Source of the DNA: an uncultured Leptospiraceae bacterium
GTDB lineage: Bacteria > Spirochaetota > Leptospiria > Leptospirales > Leptospiraceae
Direction: 5' to 3'
Assembly (NCBI GenBank): GCA_937924465.1
Contig: CALDSP010000126.1
Location: 1-10,842, forward strand
Length of the DNA: 10,842 nt
Below the pieces are notes generated by a model that saw nothing but the letters and a program-made list of their open reading frames with translations, ran no database searches and had not been told where the DNA came from. The position numbers and the translations under genes are program-made. The first letter of the stretch is position 1. Every line of letters begins with the position of its first letter. Below, in pieces: positions 1 through 6,070 of this stretch.

Positions 1-228
1 TAAAGGATTTAAAGTAGGTTCTCCAAAACCAGCAAGAAAGACACTAGAATTTTCAGGAAGCCAATTTACAACGCAATCAAACACTTCTTCATTCATGTCT
101 TCTTTTTTTCTAATGAAAGATTCTCTTGGACACATCCAGCAACTTTTATTGCATCTTGTAGTGATTTCAATATCAAATAAAGAATTTTTGAGAAGGGTTT
201 CTTGGATTTCTTTCAATTTCATTTTCAT
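1..228 (-). CDS. Radical SAM domain protein, N-terminal part (runs off window)
   Basis: Only the first 76 codons are inside the window; the gene continues beyond position 1. The start is the ATG at 228-226, which overlaps the TGA stop of the upstream radical SAM gene as ATGA, so the two are probably translationally coupled. A second in-frame ATG lies two codons later (222-220). Residues 26-33 hold the cluster-binding motif CNKSCWMC (Cys26, Cys30, Cys33; CX3CX2C), which binds the 4Fe-4S cluster that cleaves S-adenosylmethionine. Residues 67-72 read GFGEPT, the GE(P) motif that contacts the SAM amino group in this superfamily. The family call is therefore firm. Substrate and subfamily cannot be told, because the rest of the barrel and any C-terminal auxiliary-cluster domain are missing. 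The cluster motif lies close to the N-terminus, so there is no upstream accessory domain. It is the last visible gene of the block A operon. Confidence 0.88.
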   Translation of the reverse strand, partial: MKMKLKEIQETLLKNSLFDIEITTRCNKSCWMCPRESFIRKKEDMNEEVFDCVVNWLPENSSVFLAGFGEPTLNPL

Positions 229-1406
229 TGACGATTCAAGAAAAATTGTTTACTTCTATTGCTCCATTTTATAGATTCATCTTTTAAATTCTGTTTTAGT
301 GTTTTTGAGAAGAAATTTTGAATATCATAAGTTACTTTTTGATTCTCTTCTTTTTTAAAATAATTGACTCCGCAATTTTTACAAATAAGAGATGGAAATC
401 CCAATACTTGAGCATCTCTTAGAATAGAGTAATTTTTAGAATTCCAGACCTTTTTGAAATCTTCAATCAAAACTCCAAATTTCAACGGAAAATGACTATG
501 ACATGGGTAAATATTGGTATCGCAATCTATCCAACACTCTGTCCAAAGTAGAGGACATTTTACTTGAATTAAATTAGTTTCATTTAATTCGTGTTGTTGT
601 GGTTCAGAAATTTCCAATCGAAGATTGTACTTTTTTGCTTTATTTATGGCTTGAATTCTTATCTCTTCAAATTCTACTTCATGTTGTAAAAGAGATAACT
701 CATCGACTTCTTTAAAATAAGAAAAAACATGGTATGCTTTGACTCGATTGACTCCTATTTCATGAGCAAAATCAATGATTTCTAAAAGTTCCTTGTAGTT
801 TAATTTATTGATTGTCATTTGAAGTGTGACGGTGAATTGATGGCCGTTCTCTTTTTTATATTTTAAAAGTTTAAAAAGATTAGATTTAACTTTTCCATAA
901 TTTGATTTTTTGCGAATTTTTTGAAAAGTTTCTTCCTTAAATCCATCAAAAGAAATTTTTATGTCTTTTAAAATTGGAGATATCTTCAAAATAACTAAAT
1001 CGTTGAGCAACATTCCATTTGTAGTTAAATCAAGCAAGACTCCGTAATTTGCAATTTGTTTGCAAAAGTAGTCAAAATACTTATAAACTAATGGTTCACC
1101 TATATTAGTTGGATGAACTTCAATTAAATAAGGAAATAATTCTTGAACTACTTTTTGTAAATTTTTAAAAGAAAGGCTTAAAAGTTTTCTTTTTACTTCT
1201 TGTCCATGAATTTGACACATAATGCATTTTAAATTACAGGTTTCATTTGTTTGGATGGTAGCCCTTAAGGGATAATGTCTCAAATGAGACTCTCCGTTTT
1301 TGTAGCTTTGAATACAAGTTTTGTAATTTTGTATTTTTAATTCATAGTAAGGATTTTTTGAATCTAGTAAATCAATAGAATAATTAGCAAATATTTCAGT
1401 ACTCAT
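225..1406 (-). CDS. Radical SAM enzyme with SPASM/twitch-like C-terminal cysteine region
   Basis: A 393-residue protein. Residues 57-64 read CNLKCIMC (Cys57, Cys61, Cys64; CX3CX2C), the radical SAM 4Fe-4S site, and residues 103-105 (GEP) are the SAM-binding motif. About 45 residues precede the barrel. The C-terminal part has a cluster of cysteines at 284, 291, 295, 302, 342 and 345, including CWIDCDTNIYPC and CKNC. This resembles the SPASM/twitch domains that hold auxiliary Fe-S clusters and act on peptides, sugars or cofactors. The spacing is not a textbook seven-cysteine SPASM motif, so the number of extra clusters is uncertain. The start ATG (1406-1404) lies 11 bases inside the 3' end of the histidine phosphatase gene and has only a weak A/G-rich ribosome site, which suggests coupling. 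The stop overlaps the next radical SAM gene. The substrate is unknown. A RiPP-type peptide-modifying role is possible, but no precursor peptide gene is visible; with an aldolase and a phosphatase upstream, a carbohydrate or cofactor substrate is the simpler inference. Confidence 0.88.
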   Translation of the reverse strand: MSTEIFANYSIDLLDSKNPYYELKIQNYKTCIQSYKNGESHLRHYPLRATIQTNETCNLKCIMCQIHGQEVKRKLLSLSFKNLQKVVQELFPYLIEVHPTNIGEPLVYKYFDYFCKQIANYGVLLDLTTNGMLLNDLVILKISPILKDIKISFDGFKEETFQKIRKKSNYGKVKSNLFKLLKYKKENGHQFTVTLQMTINKLNYKELLEIIDFAHEIGVNRVKAYHVFSYFKEVDELSLLQHEVEFEEIRIQAINKAKKYNLRLEISEPQQHELNETNLIQVKCPLLWTECWIDCDTNIYPCHSHFPLKFGVLIEDFKKVWNSKNYSILRDAQVLGFPSLICKNCGVNYFKKEENQKVTYDIQNFFSKTLKQNLKDESIKWSNRSKQFFLNRQ

Positions 1407-2028
1407 AAGATTTTTCTTTTCGAATAAAGTTTATTCTTTTTAAGTCCTTGATTAAACCACAACCATCTAAAAAGTTAAGCCAGTTTTGTTTATCAAAATA
1501 CTCTTGAAAAATATAATTTAAAAAAACAGTAATGATTGCATCGTGAGAAATAAAAATTAGAAACTCATCTTTATTTGCTTTACTGAAGGCTTCTTTTATA
1601 AAAGAAAGTAAGATTTTACTTCCCTCTTCTTTTCCTCTGGCTCCTTCAATTTGAATGCAATTTTGCATATCCTTTACTACTTGTATTAGTCCTTTCGAAG
1701 TAAATTCTTTTTCTGCTTTTTCAGAATCATATACAAAAGGACCGTGCAATCCCAAAATATTAGATGTGTGAATTGTGGAAGTTTTATTAAATCCTTTTGA
1801 TATTTCTTCGGATGTTTGCACACAACGTAAAATTGGACTAGAGTAAATAACAAGTTTTTCAAACTTTCTGAGGTATTCTCCCAAAGTCCTAGCTTTTTGT
1901 TTTCCTAATGTAGTAATAGGTGTTGTAAGATCGTTTGCTTTATTTGGAATAAAATCTCTTTCAGAATGACGGATTAAAATTCCATAGATGCAGTTATGCT
2001 CTGAATTCAAAAATCCTAAATCAATCAT
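1396..2028 (-). CDS. Histidine phosphatase family protein (phosphoglycerate mutase-like)
   Basis: About 210 residues from the ATG at 2028-2026. That start overlaps the aldolase stop as TAATG and has AGGAAG (2043-2038) nine bases upstream. A longer reading from a TTG at 2052 would add eight residues but is poorly supported. Counting from the chosen start, residues 20-24 read RHSER, the RHxx signature in which His21 should be the phosphorylated nucleophile. PITTLGKQKA follows, then SSPILRC, whose Arg68 is the usual second phosphate-binding arginine. ISHDA with His162 forms the rest of the pocket, and GLHGPF (His95) is another likely active-site contact. The protein is soluble with no signal peptide, so cytoplasmic. 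The family dephosphorylates small phosphometabolites (sugar phosphates, alpha-ribazole phosphate and others) or moves phosphate within them; the substrate here is not evident. Its place between a sugar-phosphate aldolase and radical SAM genes suggests removal of a phosphate from a pathway intermediate, which is inference. Confidence 0.85.
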   Translation of the reverse strand: MIDLGFLNSEHNCIYGILIRHSERDFIPNKANDLTTPITTLGKQKARTLGEYLRKFEKLVIYSSPILRCVQTSEEISKGFNKTSTIHTSNILGLHGPFVYDSEKAEKEFTSKGLIQVVKDMQNCIQIEGARGKEEGSKILLSFIKEAFSKANKDEFLIFISHDAIITVFLNYIFQEYFDKQNWLNFLDGCGLIKDLKRINFIRKEKSYEY

Positions 2029-2666
2029 TATATATAACTTCCTGTTTTCCAAAACTTTTCTAGTTTTTCTTTAACTTCAATTGGTAGTGGTTCTAATTGT
2101 TTTTGTACGTTCATTGCAGAAATTAGAATTTTTGCAAAATGCTCCATTCCCTCAAGCCTTAAAAAAGCTCCTAGTAAATCTTTCTCAAATGTTACTGCAC
2201 CATGTCTTTTTAAAATTGCCCAGTTATAATCTTTTACAAAAGGTTTGAGTTTTTCAAAACTTTCTCTAGAGGATGGTAATCCAAATTCTGTAATAGGAAT
2301 AGAAGCTACAGTTATGTAAATATTGTTGAGTATATCGATATTTAAACAGCTTAAGGCAATACAGTTTGGTGCATGTGCATGAATTACTGCGTTAATATCT
2401 TCTCTTACTTTGTAAATGTTTAAGTGTAAGTCATATTCGGAAGTAAACTTTTTTCCTCGTAGAAGGTTAGCTTGGAGATCAATTACTGAAAAATCTTCAT
2501 TAGTCAAAAAACCAAGTCTCGCACCTGTTGAAGTAATGAGAATTTCAGAGTTAGATAGACGGCAGGAAATATTTCCATCAATTGATACATTATAACCTTT
2601 ATCGTACATTAATTTACCTATATGAATTATTTCCTGCTTTAGAGTTTTTTCAGTTGAAACTTGCAT
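2028..2666 (-). CDS. Class II aldolase/adducin family protein, FucA-like
   Basis: About 212 residues, close to the usual length of L-fuculose-1-phosphate aldolase. Counting from the ATG at 2666, Glu77 lies in SEYDLH, His96 and His98 in VIHAHA, and His155 in LKRHGA. These match in order and spacing the catalytic acid and three zinc-ligand histidines of FucA-type enzymes. GNIS (32-35) and STGARLG (46-52) are the phosphate-binding loops of the fold. The family cleaves or forms C-C bonds with dihydroxyacetone phosphate (fuculose-, rhamnulose- and related phosphates), epimerises ribulose phosphate, or dehydrates methylthioribulose phosphate; the sequence alone does not choose among these. A GTG at 2681 would add five residues, but the ATG at 2666 is preferred: it has GGA ten bases upstream and gives a normal N-terminus. 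It is the first gene of the leftward operon; its stop is shared with the phosphatase start (TAATG). Confidence 0.85.
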   Translation of the reverse strand: MQVSTEKTLKQEIIHIGKLMYDKGYNVSIDGNISCRLSNSEILITSTGARLGFLTNEDFSVIDLQANLLRGKKFTSEYDLHLNIYKVREDINAVIHAHAPNCIALSCLNIDILNNIYITVASIPITEFGLPSSRESFEKLKPFVKDYNWAILKRHGAVTFEKDLLGAFLRLEGMEHFAKILISAMNVQKQLEPLPIEVKEKLEKFWKTGSYI

Positions 2667-2710
2667 TATTTCATTTTCCACGATCTAAATTTTGTTTTGA
2701 TTCGTAATTT

Positions 2711-2740
2711 ATTTTACTACTAGAAAAATCTTAATGTCTA
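2711..2740 (-). promoter_or_regulatory. Candidate sigma-70 promoter of the aldolase operon
   Basis: On the minus strand a -35-like TAGACA (2740-2735) and a -10-like TAAAAT (2716-2711) are separated by 18 bases. Each matches its consensus at five of six positions. Transcription would start near 2704, leaving a leader of about 38 bases before the ATG at 2666. Such boxes arise by chance in AT-rich DNA, so this is a candidate only. Confidence 0.4.
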
Positions 2741-2828
2741 GCAAAAATTATTTCTCTAAAAATATTTTTTTGAATTCTAAAAGATTTTTAATGTATAAAT
2801 TATACAGTATATAAATAATCAAATTCTT

Positions 2829-2882
2829 ATAAGGTATAAAGTAATTAAGAAAAACTAAAAAAATTTAATTTTAGAACCTTAT
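2829..2882. repeat. Imperfect inverted repeat (ATAAGGT / ACCTTAT)
   Basis: The outer arms ATAAGGT (2829-2835) and ACCTTAT (2876-2882) are perfect 7-base complements and contain the only GC pairs. Inside them AATTAA (2843-2848) can pair with TTAATT (2865-2870). It could be an operator or a hairpin in a long leader RNA. The inner part may be chance in DNA this rich in A and T. Confidence 0.4.
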
Positions 2883-2926
2883 CGAAAATTGTAGTAACAA
2901 CTGCAAATGTATGTTTATATTAAGAC

Positions 2927-2964
2927 TAAGTAAACTTTTTTTCTCTAAGAAGTGAGTTTACCTA
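2927..2964. repeat. Imperfect inverted repeat (GTAAACT / AGTTTAC) with nested hairpin
   Basis: GTAAACT (2930-2936) and AGTTTAC (2955-2961) are perfect complements, and two more outer pairs are possible after one mismatch. The space between them holds a smaller perfect hairpin, TTCT-CTA-AGAA (2941-2951), so the whole could fold as one two-tier stem. It lies about 150 bases before the LysM-FecR start. Possible roles are a regulator-binding site or an RNA structure; the sequence does not decide. Confidence 0.4.
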
Positions 2965-3115
2965 ATTATTTGCTAAGCATATATAATTGAGCCATAACAA
3001 AGGATATTATATTTAATTCAAAAATTTTTTTCTACAAAATGATCTTTACGAAACAAGTGCTATGGAAAATTACTGTTTAGTGTAAATATATTAGAAAAAA
3101 GAGGGTGTAGAGATA

Positions 3116-3910
3116 ATGCGAGTTTTTATTTTTTTACTTTTTGTATCTCTTTTGTATGCAGATACTGGCCTTATTGAATATAAGGTTAAGCAGGGAGATA
3201 CACTATCTAAAATTTCAAAAGAATTTTTAAGTGATCCCGGAAAATGGAAAGAGTTGTTGCAGTACAATAAAATAGACAACCCTGCTAAAATTGCTCCGGG
3301 TCTGGTATTAAAAATTCCGGGTCACTTAGCTAAGGTTGGTTTAATTGAAGGAGCGGCAACACCATCTAGTGTTTCGTCAATTGCTAAAGCAGATATAAAA
3401 ATTGGAGATGTTAAATTTAAATCAGAAAAAGAAGGACGTTTTAAACCTGTTGAAATGAAACAGGAATTTCAACAGAATGATATTATTGAAACGGGAAGTA
3501 AATCCTCTTTACAAATTCGCTTTCTAAAAGAGCCTCATGTTACGTTAAAAATTAAATCTAATTCTTCATTAAAAATTTCTGAAGATGGAAATTTGAAAAG
3601 TGTTGAACTGAAAGTTGGAGATATGTTTGCTAGTGTGACAGGAAAAAAAGATTTAAAAGAGGAAAAATTTAAAGTATTCACTCCTACCTCTACCGCTGCT
3701 GTGCGAGGAACACAATTTGATGTAGGGGTAGATTCTAGTGGAAACGATAGCTATAGTTGCCAAGAAGGCCTTATGCAAGTTATGGCACAAGGAGTCATAA
3801 AAGAATTACCTGCTGGGTTTGGAGTGAGTGTTAAAAAAGGGGAACCTCCAAGTGAGCCAGTTAAACTTCTTCCAAAAGGAAAATTCTTGCCTATGGAGGC
3901 TGAAAATTGA
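3116..3910 (+). CDS. Secreted LysM and FecR domain protein
   Basis: A 264-residue exported protein. Residues 1-15 form a signal peptide (short basic start, hydrophobic core, LLYA then Asp16). Residues 21-68 are a LysM domain, with YKVKQGDTLSKISKEF and a closing PGLVLKIPG, which binds the N-acetylglucosamine backbone of peptidoglycan. Residues about 93-225 fit a FecR domain: an IKIGDVKF start, NDIIETGSKSSLQIRF, then TPTSTAAVRGTQFDV, the most typical FecR stretch. There is no transmembrane anchor or cytoplasmic helix, and no ECF sigma factor gene nearby, so this is not a classical FecR anti-sigma regulator. It is better read as a periplasmic cell-wall-associated protein. Combinations of LysM with FecR are, from memory, common in Leptospira. 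The stop overlaps the start of the next gene as TTGA, implying the two proteins are made together. Confidence 0.88.
   Translation: MRVFIFLLFVSLLYADTGLIEYKVKQGDTLSKISKEFLSDPGKWKELLQYNKIDNPAKIAPGLVLKIPGHLAKVGLIEGAATPSSVSSIAKADIKIGDVKFKSEKEGRFKPVEMKQEFQQNDIIETGSKSSLQIRFLKEPHVTLKIKSNSSLKISEDGNLKSVELKVGDMFASVTGKKDLKEEKFKVFTPTSTAAVRGTQFDVGVDSSGNDSYSCQEGLMQVMAQGVIKELPAGFGVSVKKGEPPSEPVKLLPKGKFLPMEAEN
3895..3899 (+). promoter_or_regulatory. Ribosome binding site deciding a TTG start
   Basis: GGAGG lies seven bases before the TTG at 3907, inside the last codons of the LysM-FecR gene. Its strength and spacing support TTG as the true start of the Fn3/barrel gene, which also gives a clean signal peptide. 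Confidence 0.75.
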
Positions 3911-5142
3911 AATACTTTCTCTTATGTTTAAGTTTGCTCGTAAGTCTTTTATTTGCGGAAGAATACAAGGTTGTAAAATTACGGTGGGAGTCTATTGAGG
4001 GAGCAAAAAGTTATGTAGTTCAAGTTTCTGACTCTAATACTTTCGAAAATATTCTTTACGAAACCAAAACTAAAGACACTCGTATTGAGTTTGAATACGA
4101 TCCATCCTACAAATTTGCTAGATTTGCAGGAATTGATAAAAATGGAATTCGCGGAGAGTTTTCTGATTCTGTTTCAATAGACACTCGTCTTGCTATTGCT
4201 AAGAAAGGAGGAAACAATTTATTTTTTTCTATATCTTATGTAAATTGGACGTCGGGTGCTATTGATAATTTCATAAAAATTTCAAATTATTCTTTACTAA
4301 ATAATTTATTGTTAACTCAAATCCTGTTACCCTTCTCTGGAGGTGGGTTTAAGTATACTTACAATGGAAATGTTTCTAATCAACTCAAGGGGCGTTCTAT
4401 AGAGTTAGGAGGAGATTTTGCATCTAAATCTGGTAATTGGAGAAACCGTTTTATTCTTCGGAATGTTTTTGCTCGTCCAGAAAATGGTTATACCTTAGAA
4501 CAAATGGGAACAAATACTAATTTTGAATCTCATTCCTTTGACCCCTTGCAAATGGTATTTTTTAAATATAACTTGAAATACCTACCTTTACTCAACTCTT
4601 CTAATTTTTTCCTAAAAGGACTTGGTTTTCAAGCTGGACTTAATCTGCAAAAAGAAAATTTGAATGCCTCTATGATTTATTTTTCTGTGAATCCTCCTGT
4701 TGTATATGATGCTGGAATTTTACCTCAAAAAAATAAATATTATAATCAAACGAATTATTTAAACATAGGAATTGGGTTTCAGTATGAGTTCAATAAGACT
4801 CACGAGTTTAATTTTGGATTGGATTATTTAGTTGGTAAGTCAAATGGAGAAAATCAGTACAATTATTGGATTACGATTCCTTTCACTCTTCCTACTTCTT
4901 CAAAAACAAGTTTTCTTGCAAATGTAAATGGAGTACTTGTAAATTTGTATTACACGTATAACATAAACCAAAAGCATGGAATTCGGTTTGGTTTTGAAGA
5001 TAGAACTTTGAATTATACTATCACAGAATCTAAAACAAGAGAAAAAATTGGTTTAAGTCTTCCTATTGACAATTTAGGTTCGCATCCGACGTTACGTGAC
5101 AATTTGAAATCTTTTAGTTTAGAATACTTTTATAAACTATAA
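3907..5142 (+). CDS. Fn3-like domain plus outer-membrane beta-barrel protein
   Basis: A 411-residue protein that starts at TTG (3907-3909), supported by GGAGG seven bases upstream and by the signal peptide that begins there. Residues 1-17 are the signal peptide (LLCLSLLVSLLFA, cut before Glu18). Residues 19-92 look like a fibronectin type III-type sandwich: VKLRWESIEGAKSYVVQVSD matches the conserved Trp of strand B and the Tyr of strand C, and ARFAGIDKNGIRGEFSD the end of the domain. Residues from about 102 to the end alternate polar and aromatic residues in short strands with Asn/Ser-rich turns, as in outer-membrane barrels, and the protein ends in SFSLEYFYKL. The barrel call is by pattern, not by family recognition. 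The gene overlaps the LysM-FecR gene by four bases (TTGA), suggesting that a peptidoglycan-binding protein and an outer-membrane protein act as a pair. Ligand or transport role unknown. Confidence 0.75.
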   Translation: MKYFLLCLSLLVSLLFAEEYKVVKLRWESIEGAKSYVVQVSDSNTFENILYETKTKDTRIEFEYDPSYKFARFAGIDKNGIRGEFSDSVSIDTRLAIAKKGGNNLFFSISYVNWTSGAIDNFIKISNYSLLNNLLLTQILLPFSGGGFKYTYNGNVSNQLKGRSIELGGDFASKSGNWRNRFILRNVFARPENGYTLEQMGTNTNFESHSFDPLQMVFFKYNLKYLPLLNSSNFFLKGLGFQAGLNLQKENLNASMIYFSVNPPVVYDAGILPQKNKYYNQTNYLNIGIGFQYEFNKTHEFNFGLDYLVGKSNGENQYNYWITIPFTLPTSSKTSFLANVNGVLVNLYYTYNINQKHGIRFGFEDRTLNYTITESKTREKIGLSLPIDNLGSHPTLRDNLKSFSLEYFYKL

Positions 5143-5230
5143 CGGATTGATTTGCAAATATTGTAATAAAAGAATTAAGACTTAAAAACTCATTCTTAAA
5201 AAATTCTGTCAAATAAGAAAGGGTAAAAAT

Positions 5231-6070
5231 ATGTTATTCAAAGTTTTATTTTTATTTTTTGTAGTTCATACTTACAATTTTTCCCAACCTAAAGAAGAAG
5301 AATCTACTTTATTTAAAATTCTCAAAAAAGGCAGTATTGTTGTTTCTGTAGGAGCAGACTACCAGCCTTACTATATTCCAAATCCAAAACCAGATTATCC
5401 AGGTTTTGAGGTCGAATTAGCCGAGAAATATGCTGACTTTTTAGGTGTAAAGCTAGAGAAAATAGTTCCATTAAAAAACTTTTCAGAACATGCAGAACAC
5501 ATAAAAACAGGAAAAGTAGATGTATCTATTGGAAACTCTTTTAACTTAGGAAGAACTAAGCATGTTTATTTTAGTGATTCTTATATTACAATTACAATTG
5601 GAGCTTTAGTAAATAAAAATATTTTGCCACAGGAATCAGAAGGAGATATAGTTACGGGTAGAGTTTTTAGAAACCTAATGGATTTAAGAAATTTAGCTAG
5701 AGTTAGTTTTGGAGTAAAAGACAAAACCTCTAATTTAGAATATGTTCGTTCTATTTTCTCACAGTATCCTATTCAAACTTATGAAAATGATGAACTTGCA
5801 GTTGAGGCTTTGAGATCAAATAAATTTACATGTTATATAGCAGATAGCTTGTATATTGAAGCTTTAATTCAAAGAGATAAATCTTTATTAGGTCGTTTTA
5901 CTCCATTACTTGGACATAATATTGAAAAACAACTTTCTTTTGCAGTAAAAAAGTACGACATTCAAATGGTTTATAATATAAATTTATTTATTAGAGAAAT
6001 GAAAAGGATGGGGGAGATAAACAAACTAAAAGAAAAGTATTTTAACTCAAATAAATGGGTAAATGATTAA
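5231..6070 (+). CDS. Periplasmic substrate-binding protein, amino-acid type (SBP family 3)
   Basis: A 279-residue exported protein with AAAGGG seven bases before the ATG. Residues 1-18 form a signal peptide (cut near NFS/QP). The rest follows the family 3 solute-binding fold: GSIVVSVGADYQPYY opens lobe 1, PGFEVELAEKYADFLGVKLE (57-76) is the conserved G-F-E/D region, and GRTKHVYFSDSY contains Arg108, in the position of the arginine that holds the ligand carboxylate. In lobe 2, GVKDKTSN (161-168) and YIADS with Asp205 match the usual amino-group contacts. A small amino acid or similar ligand is therefore expected. The Thr or Ser usually found a few residues before the arginine is replaced (SFNLGR). 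No ABC permease or ATPase gene is in the window, so it may be an orphan binding protein serving a distant transporter or a sensor. It follows the barrel gene by 88 bases and may be co-transcribed. Its stop overlaps the convergent gene's stop. Confidence 0.85.
   Translation: MLFKVLFLFFVVHTYNFSQPKEEESTLFKILKKGSIVVSVGADYQPYYIPNPKPDYPGFEVELAEKYADFLGVKLEKIVPLKNFSEHAEHIKTGKVDVSIGNSFNLGRTKHVYFSDSYITITIGALVNKNILPQESEGDIVTGRVFRNLMDLRNLARVSFGVKDKTSNLEYVRSIFSQYPIQTYENDELAVEALRSNKFTCYIADSLYIEALIQRDKSLLGRFTPLLGHNIEKQLSFAVKKYDIQMVYNINLFIREMKRMGEINKLKEKYFNSNKWVND

Larger units (their letters stand above)
2667..3115. other. Divergent intergenic region (449 bases), very AT-rich
   Basis: No gene of convincing size lies here. 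It separates the leftward aldolase operon from the rightward LysM-FecR operon, so it should hold the promoters of both. On the plus strand TTGAGC (2987-2992), a 17-base gap and TATTTA (3010-3015) form a weak promoter-like pair that would give a leader of about 95 bases before 3116. GAGGG (3101-3105), ten bases before the ATG at 3116, is the likely ribosome site of the LysM-FecR gene. Two imperfect palindromes occur, at 2829-2882 and 2927-2964 (listed separately). No run of T follows either, so they do not look like terminators. A 26-codon reading frame from the ATG at 2734 has no ribosome site and is not called. Confidence 0.6.

Noticed and set aside
2029..2052. TTG at 2052 as start of the histidine phosphatase
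   Set aside because: The ATG at 2028 forms TAATG with the upstream stop and has AGGAAG nine bases upstream; the TTG lies inside the aldolase gene without comparable support.
2667..2681. GTG at 2681 as start of the aldolase
   Set aside because: No better ribosome site than the ATG at 2666, and the family N-terminus is complete without the five extra residues. It remains possible.
2724..2789. 9-base inverted repeat AAAAATCTT/AAGATTTTT
   Set aside because: Arms 48 bases apart and nearly all A and T; expected by chance in this composition.
2734..2814. 26-codon frame in the divergent intergenic region
   Set aside because: No ribosome site, no recognisable sequence, and composition just reflects AT-rich DNA.
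3091..3279. 62-codon minus-strand frame over the LysM-FecR start
   Set aside because: It lies antisense to a well-supported gene, with no family resemblance; a shadow frame.
5171..5210. Terminator or hairpin between the barrel and binding-protein genes
   Set aside because: TTAAGA/TCTTAA is only six bases with a 13-base loop and no proper T run, so no terminator is called.
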